DNA from: Oxytricha trifallax
Lineage: Eukaryota; Ciliophora; Spirotrichea; Sporadotrichida; Oxytrichidae
Length of the DNA: 64,000 bases
Reading direction: 5' to 3'
Assembly (NCBI GenBank): GCA_000711775.1
Contig: ARYC01000093.1
Location: forward strand, 57,522 to 121,521
The notes beneath the pieces were generated by a model, which worked only from the letters and a program-made list of their open reading frames with translations, ran no database searches and was not told the DNA's origin. Every line of letters starts with the position of its first letter. Position 1 is the first letter of the stretch. Below are positions 23,101 through 35,865 of this stretch, one piece after another. The position numbers and the translations under genes are program-made.

Positions 23101-23400
23101 TTTTACATTATCGAATTAAAATATTGCATAATGCTCCTTTCAAATAAATCTAGAAAGAGCTATTTATAGTATTTAAAGAGAGATTGATGAGAGATAAAAT
23201 TAAACAATTCAAACTTTAACATTATAATAGCAATAATTAGCCAATTAACATTAGCAATTTTATAATTTTATTTAAACTCAAAATCCAGCTCTTATAACCC
23301 AATTTTAATAGTAATAGTCATAAGTGTAGTAGAATTAATAGCATTGATAAAATAAGATTCAAAGTTCGATTCTATTTTTAAATAAATTAATTGAAGGTAG
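20163..23400 (+). CDS. Q/N-rich unknown gene in many MDSs
   Basis: ATG at 20163 opens MSNNNDKKKQEEENIQINSN and stays open to TGA at 20598-20600, the latter probably in an IES. Further plus-strand coding blocks with the same Q/N bias follow at about 20640-20900 (includes CKYNYKKCFKH), 21418-21560 (GNAPVISTNQQN, QNPSQQLNVQSSTIQ), 21760-21905, 22330-22520 (ANIRNLSEQGIIDILQQNL, RIYGNYVGFRVLTNVLNSS), 22560-22644 (ENNGYLQIDVKKVTDMKY) and 23085-23400 (RAIYSIQREIDERQNQTIQ). AT-rich DNA lies between them. Treating them as one gene rests on strand, order and composition. Pointers were not resolved and the true stop is uncertain. The 22330-22520 block looks folded, but I recognise no family. The Cys/His cluster does not fit CCCH spacing. 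Confidence 0.5.
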
Positions 23401-24266
23401 TTCATAGAAAAATATTTTAATTAATTTATGGCTGTAAAATTAATGTGAGAGATATATTTAAAAACAAATAAACTCCATAAGAAAAAAATAAAAATGGTTG
23501 AGAAATTTAAATTTGTAAATTATGTTTTTTTAATACATAGTAAGAGATATATATTTAGTTGACATTAAGCCAAGTGATTTTTTAAAATTTCTTATAATTT
23601 AAGGTAATCAAAAATTAAATTATTATAAACTATTTAATGCTAGTACTAAACAATAATTCTGAGGAAGTCAACCTTTTAAATTAATATTGGTTCTATTAAA
23701 TTTATTTAAATACATATAAAATCTTATTAGAACTTAAAATTTAATAGTCATGGTTTCTATAAATTATAAGTATTTTTAGAGGCATTTATTAACACAAAAT
23801 TAATATATGTATCTAAGAATACTATATATATATATATATATATATTAAAAAGGATTAAATTTAGGGATATAAAATTCTTTAGTTTGAATGTGTCTGCATA
23901 ATTTTTAAATTATTTCTGTGATAGCTTGTTTGATAAAAATATCTAAAAAATACATGTTTTCTACTAGTAAAATAAGAATTTATATATAATTAAGAAAATG
24001 TGATCATTTATACTCTCAATAATAATAATAACTATCAACAATTTTATAGTATTAGGCACTATATTTTTGTATCTTAAAGAATTAAGATTTAATAGAAATA
24101 ATATTTTCTAATATAATTTCACTTAATAAACTCTTTTAGAATTGAGGTTTACAAAAGTAATTTTAAAAATTTGATGTTATAACAGTATTTTTATAAGTTA
24201 TATATATATGATACTAAATATTTGTCAATTTTTTATTTTAAAATTTAACGAAAAATTTTATAATAT
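23401..24266. other. AT-rich stretch with a (TA)n run
   Basis: A (TA)n microsatellite lies at about 23823-23846. The rest is AT-rich with no defensible coding block. Confidence 0.4.
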
Positions 24267-24655
24267 TGTAGGATTACATTCAATTTGGGAAAATGAATTA
24301 ATTTTAATTACCTTCAGTTGTGTTTTTTGAAAAATGTCTAGAAACCCTGACAATATTATACTCTCTGGATAGCGAAAATGAGATGGTGGTTATTATTTCT
24401 ATAATAAATTTATCTAAATCGCCATAGCGAGAAAAACCCATTATACTATTTCTTGGAGTTAGCTCAAAATCAAAACGTCTCACTATCTGGGATGATTGAA
24501 AAATTTTGCCAGTTGTAAATTCCTCCTAAATATGCGGAGTTTTCGAAAGAATTAATTTAGATTTGAATTTTGAGGGAATTAGGATTTGTTAACTTCCATT
24601 ATTTTAATATTTATTTCATTTTAATTCATTTTCCCAAATTGAATGTATTCCTACA
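24267..24655. mobile_element. Small inverted-repeat element (MITE-like), 389 bp
   Basis: The ends are inverted repeats of roughly 38 bp, TGTAGGATTACATTCAATTT at left and its near-complement at right (..TGTATTCCTACA), continuing as TGGGAAAATGAATTAA. The interior is less AT-rich than its surroundings and has no coding frame. The first 14 bases match the ends of the fold-back element at 62038-62447, so both belong to one terminal-repeat family. The flanks (AT|..|AT) allow a 2-bp duplication but do not prove it. Confidence 0.65.
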
Positions 24656-24984
24656 ATAATTTTCTTGAATTCATCAGTTTTAAAAAGTATACAAATTACT
24701 CGTAACAAATATTTTTCAGTAATAATAAAATCAAAATTAAGAATAGTGAATTTGAGATTCCCAAATTTAATAATACTATTGATTTTTATGAAATAGTCGT
24801 ATATTAATACTATAAATAATAAAATAATATAAATTGTAAATAGTAATAGAAGTAATTATAATAGCACCTTATAATGAGAAGATGTGATCGGAAAAGTACA
24901 CTAAAATTAATTTATAAATATATAATTAATTAATAATAATAAATATATTTTAATAAATCTTTTTTAATATATACATTTCCTTAA

Positions 24985-26426
24985 GAGATAGAGTATTTTT
25001 ATTATGACATTTTTAAATATGACAATAGCTTTAGCTTTGAAAAATTAAATCCCAACCATCTGGCAAAATTTATAATTAAATGAAAGTTTTTAAGTAGCAA
25101 CAACAATTATACTAATAATTCAGCATCAAATTTAAAGTAAATTTATGATTTATTTTTGGCCTTGTTAACAGATAATTAGAAATTTTTAAGAAATAGAATT
25201 TTTTGGAAAATAATAAATAGAATATTGTTGGTAATCTTTTTATTACATACTTTCTTAGATGTTTAATAAGTTCCACAATCAATTACAAGGATATCTAGAT
25301 AATATATTTTAGAAACTTTATTAGTAGGGTTAGTCACTTAGACTAAATTTAAAAATGTATAAATCATTAATTAATTAAATAACTTTATAAAAGTATTTAT
25401 ATAAAGGGTTAAGCTCAGGTAATTAAGATATTTTAGAAAAATGATTTTGTAATTTTAATGTAGATTATCAAGGAATTTTTTGGATTAACTCCTTTGATAT
25501 TTTGAATACTATTAAAATTAAAAAGTTGTTTTGTTAATATGGATATCAGTTAAGAGAAAGAACTGATTTAAATAAATATAGTGAGATATTTTATCATGGT
25601 GAAATTGTATTTCACATTTGTGAATTCAAATTTCTTTTCAGGAGTTAATTGGATTATAGGCTGAAATACTTTATACTTTATTACCTATCTTTGTAAATAA
25701 ATGGTAATATAGGATTGCCAGCTTTTTTCAAATATATCATTGCCTATGTCCTTTGAATTATTATTTTATCATTTCTTGCTGCACGTATATTTATAATAGG
25801 GCTTTAAACCAGTCATAAACTTAATAATTCATATTCATTTTTATTTTATTCTAAATCATTTTTTTAAAGGATAATAAACTACTTAAGCAGAAAAGCTATT
25901 TTATTATTATGAGTATTGCTGTTATAAAGATATTCTAACTCCTATCATTGATTTATTAAGAATTTATTAATGCTTATTATTATTGTTGTTTATTAATGAT
26001 AATGAATTAATAATTCAATTAGAAATTATTTAAATTATTTTAATATAAACTTTTGATCTTTTATTTTTAATTGGTAGCTTTTTTATGATGTATAAGCTAT
26101 TAACAAATTTAATCTTTTTCTTTTCTGATTTTGATTTTCTATTTTGAAAACAAAATTTTTCATGGAAGAGAATAGATAATTTAGAGTTTTTTAAGATAAA
26201 GGAAAATTTGATTGAGAGGTATAAAATTCAAAGTATAATTTTTAAATTATATTTTTAAATTTTAACTCCTAGCAAGTAGTATGCAATATCAATCAATAAT
26301 TTTATTTTTCTCATTTTTTATGAGTACATTAATTAGTAGTCATGTGTGACAACTAATTTTAAATGGAATTTTCAGCTAACTGAAACAAATGCTTTAAAAC
26401 TTTATTGCAATTTATTATTGTATACT
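24985..26426 (+). CDS. Unknown gene, left MDSs, interrupted by second TBE
   Basis: Several plus-strand blocks read as protein with TAA/TAG as Gln: about 24985-25080 (FSFEKLNPNHLAKFII), 25143-25443 (MFNKFHNQLQGYLDNIFQKL), 25440-25780 (YQGIFWINSFDILNTIKIKK, QYGYQLRERTDLNKYSEIFY, YHGEIVFHICEFKFLFRSQL), and about 26300-26426 (NFKWNFQLTETNALKLYCNL). The last block runs straight into the TBE at 26427, and after it the frame resumes as PVDQNLYPKNFL. IES limits between blocks are not fixed and no ATG was established. Aromatic- and Leu-rich segments suggest a folded protein, but I recognise no family. TAA/TAG-for-Gln use matches the neighbours. Confidence 0.5.
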
Positions 26427-26507
26427 CAAAACCCCAAAACCACTTGATGAGGTTTTTGAGTACTTTGAATTGTAGGGAATTCGTTAGGAGTTGGGGGTTA
26501 CTTATTA

Positions 26508-27500
26508 ATGCTAGAACAAAATTACAAGCTTTTGGGGTCTTTTAATCTTGAAGAGTATATAGATTTATAGTTTAAATTGATAGTGAATAACTCAAATAAG
26601 TACTAAACTATAAGTCTATTGCAGTTCTCTTCAGGCGAAGTCCATCAACTGTTCGCTCTCACTGCTTTAAAGCTGTTTAAATAAAGCATTAATATCTGAA
26701 TTATTAGCCTAAGTTAATTTTATTGTTTCTATAGAAGCATATTTGCTATCTTATCAAAGAAAAAAACTTTTGAAGTATTGGGCTCACTTCTTTCTTGACT
26801 AACGAGCTACAATGTTTCACCACCAGAACTCAGAGTTAAAGATCTCTGCGCAAAGGCGTAAATCATATCAAGAGAGTGATTGAATTCACTTTGCAATTTA
26901 AAAAATAACTTAAATATTATTTATGGATAAATGTAGAGAGTTTAATAGAATTTTATTCATGCTGAAGAGGCTGTGTTTACCTTCAATGCTTTCATTTAAA
27001 AGTCTTGGAATAAGAGACATAGTAATATAGAGGTATATGACTAGAAAGTCAAGGTATATGCAATGGCAATTCAGGGAGGTATTTGCGAGGATGCTGGTTT
27101 TTAACTAATGTTAATGATCCTCGCTAAATTATGACAGAGCAGTATACTAAGGTTCTTAGACAACTGAGAGAAAATTGCCCTGAATAAGGGATTATACTTT
27201 CCTTGATAATCTTTCTGTTTATAAGACAAATGAAATAAGGAAGAATTATGAGAAAATTAGAATAGCACCAGTATTCAATCTACCTTACAGCCTATAGTTT
27301 AAATAAATTGAGTTCTATTGAGAAATATTAAAAGATCATTTCAGGAAAATGCTTGTTATACCACCTGATCATGACCTACCTATTGATACAGTTGACTTAA
27401 TTAAAATTTCAGCGAAGAGAGTATATAATAAGTAGTTTAAAAGTATACTAAAGAATGAAGAATGAATGATTATAAATAAGTTTTAGAGTTAAGTTAATGA
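26508..27500 (+). pseudogene. Decayed TBE 42-kDa-type transposase
   Basis: Homology to the transposase at 8999-10063 is scattered over all three frames. The helix-turn-helix remnant reads NYKSIAVLFRRSPSTVRSHC. A first catalytic region corresponds to the bases reading as FIHAEEAVFTF, and a late segment ends at TGA 27498-27500 just where the intact copy ends. Multiple frameshifts and small deletions make it non-functional. Frame changes are too many to be sequencing error alone. Confidence 0.8.
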
Positions 27501-27514
27501 ATATATAAGTTACA

Positions 27515-28280
27515 TTTAATAATCTATAGTAGAGCTGGCTACTCCTATTTTTTTTTATTCTCCTGTTACTTCCCTCTTCGTAGGTATCTTCTCTTTCTGC
27601 CAGCTCCAGCATTTATGTTCATTGATTCTAGAGCTAAATGTTTGAATAAAGTCTCTTGCTGTCTTAATGCTTTATCTGCGACTTTCGCTCTGTGAAGCTT
27701 GCTCTATTCCTTTATTAAGAAGATGCCAGAATCAATTTTCTCTAAAGAGTTAAAACTACAAATCTTACATGATATTTAAAGGTGCTTCTACATTTTTGAC
27801 AGTCAGCTCTCACTTATGTTGATGCCTTGTTTGCTCTTTTATTCCGGAGAGATGTTGCAACTCTTTTTATAAGATTCTTGAATAATTTCTTTCAAGTAAT
27901 CACCTTTGATTAGCAAGTATGCCAAAGATATAGTTTCTTTCAGTTAGTTTATTTGACAACTGCTTCTTATTAAGCAAGTATTGCGAAACCTATGAGCCAT
28001 TCATAGCGTCTCATAGGTTAGTCACTGAGATTTCTGGATAGTTTGGAATCTCTGGAAACTTTGCATTTAAGTTTTCAATGATTTCTTTTCTATTCGTAGA
28101 GTATTGTTGCTCTTAGAAATGAAATTTTAGTGCCTCCATCGTTGGCAATAACAAACTAACTACATAATCAAGATTATTTACTATGACTTCCAAACCTTGC
28201 AACACCGTAGTAATGCAAATCCTCCTTACTTCAAAATTTTTGAATCAATTTTTGTGGCTGGTATCTTTTTAAAGCATCAA
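27515..28280 (-). pseudogene. Decayed TBE 22-kDa-type ORF
   Basis: Minus-strand pieces match the 22-kDa-type ORF at 10070-10858, including blocks equivalent to TMEGTKISFL, IPNYPEISVTNL and KLTERNYIFGILAN. The frame changes several times. The limits are approximate, set by alignment with the better copy. Confidence 0.6.
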
Positions 28281-28684
28281 ATATAAGTTTATTGATTATT
28301 TACTTCTGTAAATAAAACTTACTATTAAATAGAATAATCTTATAGTAGGTAAACCTTTAGAAGGATATGGAGAAGGTTATGGCAACAGGTTTTAGCTTGA
28401 GAGATTGATTTCAATTTTTACTGTAATAGTTTCATATTTTTAAATTTAAATTGATAAGCACTTAATTAGAAACAGCTCCTAAATCGGTACATACTAAAAC
28501 CAACTTTTTATTGATAATAAAATGGTTTCTTTCTCACTCATATTTAGAGCTCGATCTTCAATTATTACTCATTTTTTCTTCTCTAATACTCTAAAAACTT
28601 CCCTTGAAACTTTGGGCTTGCAAAGCTTTCAAAGAAGCTCTCAGTTATTGAGGCAGTTTTTTAATTATAAATTCAAATTTATAT

Positions 28685-30085
28685 ATGAGGGCTAACATTT
28701 TAAGAAAAATGACAGCACTTCCATCAAATGAAATGAGACTTACCTTTCGCAACTATAAAATGTGTGATAGCTGTGAGATGAACTCTCATAAAGAACTACC
28801 AGAGCTATTAGAGCTATCACTTGAGGTCTCTGTTATTAAAATAAAAATTAATAATAGAAAATAAATGGCAAACAAGTGTTTGGGAGACAGAGAGGAGGAG
28901 AAAGTTAGAAATTAAATTTCAATGTAAGCAGAGGAAAGTGAGTATATTTTTGTGAAAAGTTTTAAAGAGATTTCTCTCATAAATCTAACTAGTACAGGCA
29001 TTAGAAGGTGCATAAGTAAGCTCAGCATATTGTATATTTAAAGCATGGCAAAATTGATGGAAAGTATGATTGCTTTGAGTGACATATGTAGTTCTCTCAT
29101 TCGAGAAACTTAAAAAAGCATCAAAATTAAAAGCCCAAAAGTAAGATAAAGAAGTTGGAGTTTAAGATACTCAACTAAAGCTGCTCAACAAAATAAAAGC
29201 AGGGGAGCCTCTTTATATTACTGAACTTTAAACATTAAGCGAATCAGATATGGATATGTGAGGATTGCACGCAACCTCTTAGCATCAGAGGTGACTGAAA
29301 TTATAATTACAATATAATCCTAGAAAATTCCAGCACTTCCAAAGATTGATTTAGATACTTTTCACTAAAGCAACCTAATTCTTGAGGACTCTTATGACAA
29401 GAGAGTTATTAAGGATCATCAGTTTACTCATAAGGTATATCCTTTTAACTTTCTTCTTAGTGATGATAAGTATTTAATGGAGTCAACTACTGAATATTAA
29501 GTACTTAATCAGGCTAAGTTTAAAGAGTGCGAATACTTAATAAAGCAAGATTCTGTTCTCCAAGCCAAAGATAATGAAACTTTCAAACTACCACTCTTTG
29601 ATATGACACTCAGAGATATCATAACTGATCAAAGAAGTCATAGATAACTTGCATTGATAGGAACCAAAGCTATAAAAGGTATCAAAGAACTTCATAAGTT
29701 AAGCTTTTTAAACAGAGATTTCAAGTCTGAGAATATAATGCTGAACTTTTCACCAGTAACAGTAGCAATTGTTGTTTTCAACATAGCCTTTAGAGTGGAA
29801 GTATCAAGCTTTGAAATGTTATGGGAATTCAAGGCTATTATCCAGAAAGTGAAGACTGAAGAGATGGAGACTTACAGTGGGATGTGGGGGCTTTAGCAGC
29901 AATAATAATAATAGAGTAAGATACGCCTCGCGGAAAAGATCAAGCAAATAATAAAGGAGATTATAACAAAAAACCAGAGTCTCTAAATCAATGAAACAAA
30001 TGGTAGGATCAATAATAATAAAACCAAACTCAACATAGACAATTCAATGAAGCTTATAAAGTTGTTGTTTAAGTAATATGAACTT
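28685..30085 (+). pseudogene. Decayed TBE 57-kDa-type zinc-finger/kinase ORF
   Basis: An ATG at 28685 opens MRANILRKMTALPSNEM, resembling the start of the ORF at 11425. A kinase remnant at about 29654-29820 reads GIKELHKLSFLNRDFKSENI, then MLNFSPVTVAIVVFNIAF, so the catalytic loop HRDLKPEN has become NRDFKSEN and the metal-binding DFN/DFG aspartate is lost. The frame is broken in several places. The end is approximate. Confidence 0.75.
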
Positions 30086-30249
30086 CGGACCTCTTCCCCA
30101 TGATCCAACAGTGTATTTTCAGTGATTAAATTATATACGTTTACTTAAAAATTTACACAAAAAAACCTATTAATAACCCCAACTCCTAAATTATTTCCTA
30201 CCAATCAAAGCACTTATAAACCTCATTAAGGGGTTTTGGGATATTGACT

Positions 30250-30860
30250 CCGGTGGATCAAAATTTATATCCAAAAAATTTCTTATAGATTCGAGGGAAG
30301 ATACTAAACTTTTTTTATGGCTTTCTAAAAATTTCTAATTCAAAATAGAATTTTTGATTAACTATTATGGATATTGATTAGATGATATTTCTCTTTAATT
30401 TTATTTAATTATTACTGATATAAAAATTAATAGGAAAAAGGATTTTCAAATTATACTTACTATAATTTCAATATAGAGGCAGTTAAGTTTACTGTTTAAA
30501 ATGTAAAAAATTGTGGAATATAGACTTAATACAGTTGTTTATGCTGATATGGTTTTAGATGATATAATAATTACAAAAACATTGACGGTTTCAATTAGTT
30601 AATGATCGACCGAAGTGGTCCAAACTATGCAGACGTTTAAAATTCATATTTAAAGTGATAATTAACTCCAAATTTAAAGTGCAATAAATCTAGTTATGAT
30701 TAATACTTGATAATTTAATTAAATATTGCAATAATATATAAAATTAAATAAAAGATCGAAAAAAAAATATTGTCCAACAGCAATTAAGCAAGATTCACAA
30801 TAAAGCTTAATATTTCTATCAAAATTACAAAATTAACATATTGAATTAATATTGTAAAGA
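30250..30860 (+). CDS. Unknown gene, right MDSs after second TBE
   Basis: Directly after the ACT at 30247-30249 the plus strand reads PVDQNLYPKNFLQIRGKI, then LNFFYGFLKISNSKQNF and TGA at about 30355. With the TBE removed this continues the block ending LKLYCNLLLYT at 26426. Two further plus-strand blocks are plausible: about 30560-30655 (DGFNQLMIDRSGPNYADVQN) and about 30745-30860 (NIVQQQLSKIHNKAQYFYQN). Whether all belong to one gene, and whether the TGA near 30355 is the true end or lies in an IES, is not resolved. No family recognised. Confidence 0.45.
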
Positions 30861-33800
30861 TTGATTTTTTTTATTTAAAGTGATTTCAATAGTGATAGTA
30901 CTCCATTTTAAAATAAATAATATAAATTGCTTTGATAAACTTTGTAATTTTGAATATATTCTATTGATTCTTGAAATTTGAACTTTAAAGTCTAATCAAT
31001 TAAGAAATAAGTAGAAATGTTTTTCAGAGAGTTTTAATAAAACTAGATCTTATTTTTTTTCAAAATGTTAATATATTTAGTGAAACTTGTTTTTTAAGAT
31101 CCTGTTAGAAAGCTTTTAAATCATTATTTATAACAAATAATTTTTATGTTATATATTTTAATGTGAATCGCTGATATTTTGATTGAGCTATATGGTGATG
31201 CTTGAGTTACTAAATTTTGATTTGAGAATTTGAATTTTTATTGATTTGATATTAAATTAAATGATTTACATAAACTAGACTGATAGAATTCAATATTTGT
31301 GTTATTGAATTATAATTTGCTATTCTTTATTGTTTAATATAAAAAATAATTTTTAAAATTAATAATAGACAATAATATTTATTAATTAAAAAATAAGTTT
31401 TTAATACATTTATATAATTTAAAATTAAATTGGATGAGAATGATTTAAAAATTATATTCTTTGGAAGGATTTTTTTTAACAATAGTTAGGTTTACATGAA
31501 TAAAAAGCATGAGTTGATATATTATTATAATTAATTGATTATGTTTTTTTTTTATAAATAAAAATAGATATAGATAAAATCTTTAATTTTTTATCTAGAC
31601 ACTTGTAAGATTCATTATGCCTTAAGAAGTATTTATTATTCTTATATGAAACTTTGAGAATTATGTTTTTTGGAAAAAATTTCAAAGTTTGATCTTAATG
31701 TTTTGAAATAATTTTATGATTTCGAAATTATTTTACTCTGGCTGGTATTAAATAATTCTAGATCTAATTGAATTTAGTTATTTTCATTTTTTTTAATTTT
31801 AAATTATATATAAATAATTTAACTAAATTAATTGGTAAAATTTTGACAACAATAAAATTAATCCTATGGTGACATTTATAAATTAATTAGAATTTTCACA
31901 GATATTTGGGCCTATTGAATATTGATGTTTTAAATTTGTTCATTAATTCCCATTGCTTTGAATATTTCATTAAGAAAGTTTAAATTAAAGTGAAGATACA
32001 ATGGCATTATTTAATAAAATGAATTTACACACAATAATTATACTTATATAACTGTTTAATTTATTTCTTAATTGGCAATTAATTTAATTAAATAATTTTA
32101 TTTTAGATCAACCTTAGAATTCCTTATTTGAAAGTATTGCTACTTTGGCTCATAATTATTTAATCTTACTAAGAGAGAAGGTTTTGATATTTATCTTTTT
32201 TATAGTATATAGATTAAATCACTTCATTATAGCAATATTCTTGAATTTCAGACATGTATATGCTTATTCTTGATTGTGTTTTGTAGTTATTGAGCGTAGA
32301 TTTAATCAAAAAGGATGTTTCCAATATACCTTTATTTTTAAATGTAAAGTAAAAACTTATCAAATCATGATTTTCATCAATAAAAATTCATTATAGATTT
32401 AAATTATATTGTTTATAATATTATAAGATTAAAAAGTAAATTGATAACAAATATATGAAAAAAATAATAAAAATATTAAGTACTTAATTAAATTATATTT
32501 GTCTAAGGACATCTTATCATTAATCAGAAATAATATAGAAATTGATTTATGAATTTAATATTAATTCGTTAGAGTAGTTTCAATCAAAGAAAAGCTATAA
32601 ATAAACTTACATTATATTTTTTTGAAAAATGAAGTACAAACGAGTGACAATTTTTTATAATACCTTATTTTTTATGAAACAATTTGTTATTTTTAATAAA
32701 ATAATAACTAATGTATCATGTAGATTTTTATATTTCAAATTAAAATTTATATTTGTGAATTAATTTATGATATTTTTTCCGTTAAATTATAATAGTTTGG
32801 AAAATATAAACATATTTAAATAAATATGTTTTCATAAATAAATGTATACTATAATAATAAGAAGATCATAAATCTATTGTCAGGATGTTTTAAATTACAT
32901 AATTTCAAAATTATAGTAAACCTCCGAGGTTATTTTTGAGTCAAAGATGCAATTGTATAAATATTTCGTTTTTTTAAAATTACTATCTCAGATAATTGCT
33001 AATTAGCAACAGATATTTATATTTAATTTATTTTAATTTTAATTAAACTCCATTAAATTTTAAATATTTCTATTTTTCTTTAACTTTATTTGAGATCATG
33101 AGTTTACTAACTATCATATCAAGTAACCAAAGTAAATGTCCTTTTATTTACTGCAAGAGTTTTTTTTCTAATGAAATTCATAATAGTTTAGTATTTATTG
33201 TTATTCATAAGATAGATTTCATTTTTATATCAGATTTGATGAAATAAATCTATGCTTCAAAATGAATATAGTTAAAATCTAATTAATATTTAATTAAATA
33301 AAGATGTAATATTCAATTTGCAATATTCATCAAAAGAAAATTCTTAATTAGTCTTTCAATTCCATATTTGCATATGAAAATTACAATCAAGCTCTTTCAT
33401 TATTTTGATTTATTAATTAATTGATTTTGAAATGAAATTTATTATAAATGAATTATTAAAAATTAATTTAAATTAATAAAATTTATAAAATAAATTCTTT
33501 AAATATATAAAATTAAATATCATATTAATTTATAATAAATTGAGCATTTCAGCAAGTTTTCTAATTTAGCTATTGATTATTGGGAGTTAAATTTATTATT
33601 GGGTATGGTTGTTTCCTAGATTTTTCCTGATTTTTATTAATGTAAGGTAATAATTTATAAATATGTATATAGTATATAATTATCAATTTATTATTTATTT
33701 AATTAATATTTCTTAAATTATTCTTATTTCTTTTCATTATGACATTGAATATCATCAAGTATTCTTTGAATTTATAATATCTAAAATTAAAATGATAAAG

Positions 33801-34077
33801 CTTAAAAATCTAGTCAGAAATTAAAATGTGGAACCACTACTAATTGATTTGCAAAAACGATCGAATGTTTTATTTTTTAATTTCATTAAAATTCACAAGA
33901 AAAAAATAGTCACTATTAGCCCACAGAATTAGAGTAAACTTAATTATATAGAACATTATTGTATAAAAATATTTAACTTTGGTTTATTAACCACCATAAT
34001 TACTAAAAAACTAAAGCAATCTTAAGATTCCTATCAAGAGTCCAAACTTACATTCAAGCTAAAAATAAAAGAATATT
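30861..34077. other. Long AT-rich non-coding stretch
   Basis: More than 3 kb of A/T-dominated DNA. I checked both strands for runs of codons with balanced composition and found none convincing. No repeat of the TBE or fold-back families is visible here. Probably eliminated spacer. Confidence 0.5.
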
Positions 34078-35620
34078 ATGTATAATGAATATCAAGAAAC
34101 TGATATTTAAATTATTATGATAATATTTTTATTATTTTAAATTGATATTGTTAAGTAGACCTATTTTAATTCTTACACAGATGGTTAGCAAAGATATATG
34201 AACTATGAAAGGTCTGATCCTAAAGATATCTTCTATTAAACTCCCACCGATTTGGAATTGTAGTAGCTAATTAAATATATTTGACAATAAGTTTATTGTA
34301 ATAATAAGCAAGAATATGATGGCATTTTTGCTAAAGATTCTTATGGAAACTTATATGAGGAGAACGAGGAAGAAAGCATGATTCAGACGAAAGACATTAG
34401 TCCATTAATAACTGATCAATAGGCAACAACAGAAATAGTATATTGTTTAGTGTGTTACAACTCAAGCACTGTCTTTGAGATGTTTAAGATCCAAAATTGT
34501 GAACATAAATTCTGTAGAATGTGCATAAATAATCATTTAATTGCGAATGTGAGAATAAGGAAAGTAATTGATATCAATTGTCTGTAGTATACATGCTAAG
34601 CTAAGTTTACAAACCAAGAAATTGAAAGCTATCTATTATAAATTATTATATTGAGATTTAGTACAATTAATTATAAGCGGGGACATGAAGCATAAGTATT
34701 AATAATACTTTAATGATTATATGGTTCTTATGAAGGGAAACGTGAAGTACTGTCCTAATCCTACTTGTAATTTTTTGAATGAAATTGGCTTATTAATCGG
34801 ATAGAAAATTACATGCAGTGGCTGTTCTTAAGATTTTTGCAAGAAATGTAAATTTTATATTTAAATACTCTATGTAACTTTTCATGGCATGAAGATAAGA
34901 CATGTGAATAAGTAAAGGAACAAGAATTTGGTCAATGGGTTGATGATTATATAATTCACAATTTTAATATTAACTTTATGATAAGTAGGCTAATAAGTGC
35001 CCAAAATGCAAGTCCAGAGTAGAAAAGAACAGTGGTTGTTAACATATGACTTGCCCAGTCTGCAAATATGAATGGTGCTGGGTTTGTGGACTTTCTTAAA
35101 CCAAAATTAAATATTTTATATTAATTGTATTAGAAATCTTTTAGTTTACAAGAGCTTCTTCCATTATGCTTAATTTGGCAGTTTATTTTGTGAGCTTATT
35201 GGTGGTTCACTCTTTAGAAAAAATAAGTATTTAGCTACTCTATTTTTCTTTTTGACATTAATCGGACTGCCATTCATAACAATTTTGATCTTTACTATTC
35301 TGGCATTTGCAGGACCAATAGTGTTATTATAAAAAATTTCAGACAAATACCCTAAAGTGAAAGAAAAGTTTCAACCCTTTAAACACTATCAATTTAATAA
35401 AAGATTCAAAAGATATCTAAAAAACTTATACAACCTAATCTATTATATCATATTGATTGGGTTACTAGTTGCGAATGGGGCAATAGCAATTACTTTAGGA
35501 GTGACAGCAGCTGCTATTACTATAGCACCCCTATACATATTACTAAAATAATTTCAATCACAATAAGTATATCATAATAAATTATTAGTATTAAAGTAAT
35601 AATCTTCTTTTTAATTTTGA
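34078..35620 (+). CDS. RBR (RING-IBR-RING) membrane protein 2, candidate E3 ubiquitin ligase
   Basis: ATG at 34078 opens MYNEYQETDIQ. RING1 has CLVCYNSSTVFEMFKIQNC, then CEHKFCRMC, then CLQYTC. The IBR-like part has CPNPTC, CSGCSQDFCKKC and WHEDKTC. RING2 has CPKCKSRVEKNSGCQHMTC, then CPVCKYEWCWVCG. A HYAQFGSLFCEL motif and three hydrophobic helices follow (FFFLTLIGLPFITILIFTIL, IILIGLLVANGAIAITLG). TGA is at 35618-35620. Two very short IESs fit the frame (TTTT pointer at 34853/34879, ATGAT pointer at 34943/34978), and a further interruption lies at about 35095-35150. An in-frame TGA at 34282-34284 separates the N-terminal block from RING1 and probably marks another tiny IES. It is shorter and more diverged than the paralogs at 16370 and 35866, and lacks their conserved intron. 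Confidence 0.7.
34853..34878. other. 26-bp IES with TTTT pointer
   Basis: TTTT at 34853-34856 and 34879-34882. Excision joins FCKKCKF to SWHEDKTCEQ in frame and restores the IBR Cys/His spacing. Confidence 0.5.
34943..34977. other. 35-bp IES with ATGAT pointer
   Basis: ATGAT at 34943-34947 and 34978-34982. Excision joins FGQWVDD to KQANKCPKCK in frame, immediately before RING2. Confidence 0.55.
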
Positions 35621-35865
35621 TTTGCCTTGTGCTAAATTGGAGAAGAAGAAATACATTATGATTAAAATAAAATCTTGATTATTAAATAAAGAAGTTTTAA
35701 AGAAATTCATGTATGATGATTTATTAGGATTTATTAGGTGATTTATTGAAAAGATTAATAATTGAAATTCTATAAAATTATCATATTATAATTCTGATAA
35801 AAATGAATAAAAAATCCGAAATTCTAAAAAGATAAAGCTTTGATAATCTATATTAAACGAATGAC

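Larger units (their letters stand above)
26427..30246. mobile_element. Second TBE, decayed, 3820 bp
   Basis: The left end is CAAAACCCCAAAACCAC at 26427. The right end is a mutated G4T4 repeat (GGGGTTTTGGGATATTG) ending at 30246. ACT is duplicated at 26424-26426 and 30247-30249. The internal order is the same as in the 8897 element (transposase remnant, minus-strand 22-kDa-type remnant, zinc-finger/kinase remnant), but every ORF has many stops and frame changes and the GTAC-rich block is missing. It is older than the first copy and probably a different subfamily. Confidence 0.9.

Noticed and set aside
23823..23846. (TA)n run as a regulatory site or origin
   Set aside because: A simple microsatellite in AT-rich DNA; nothing nearby supports a function.
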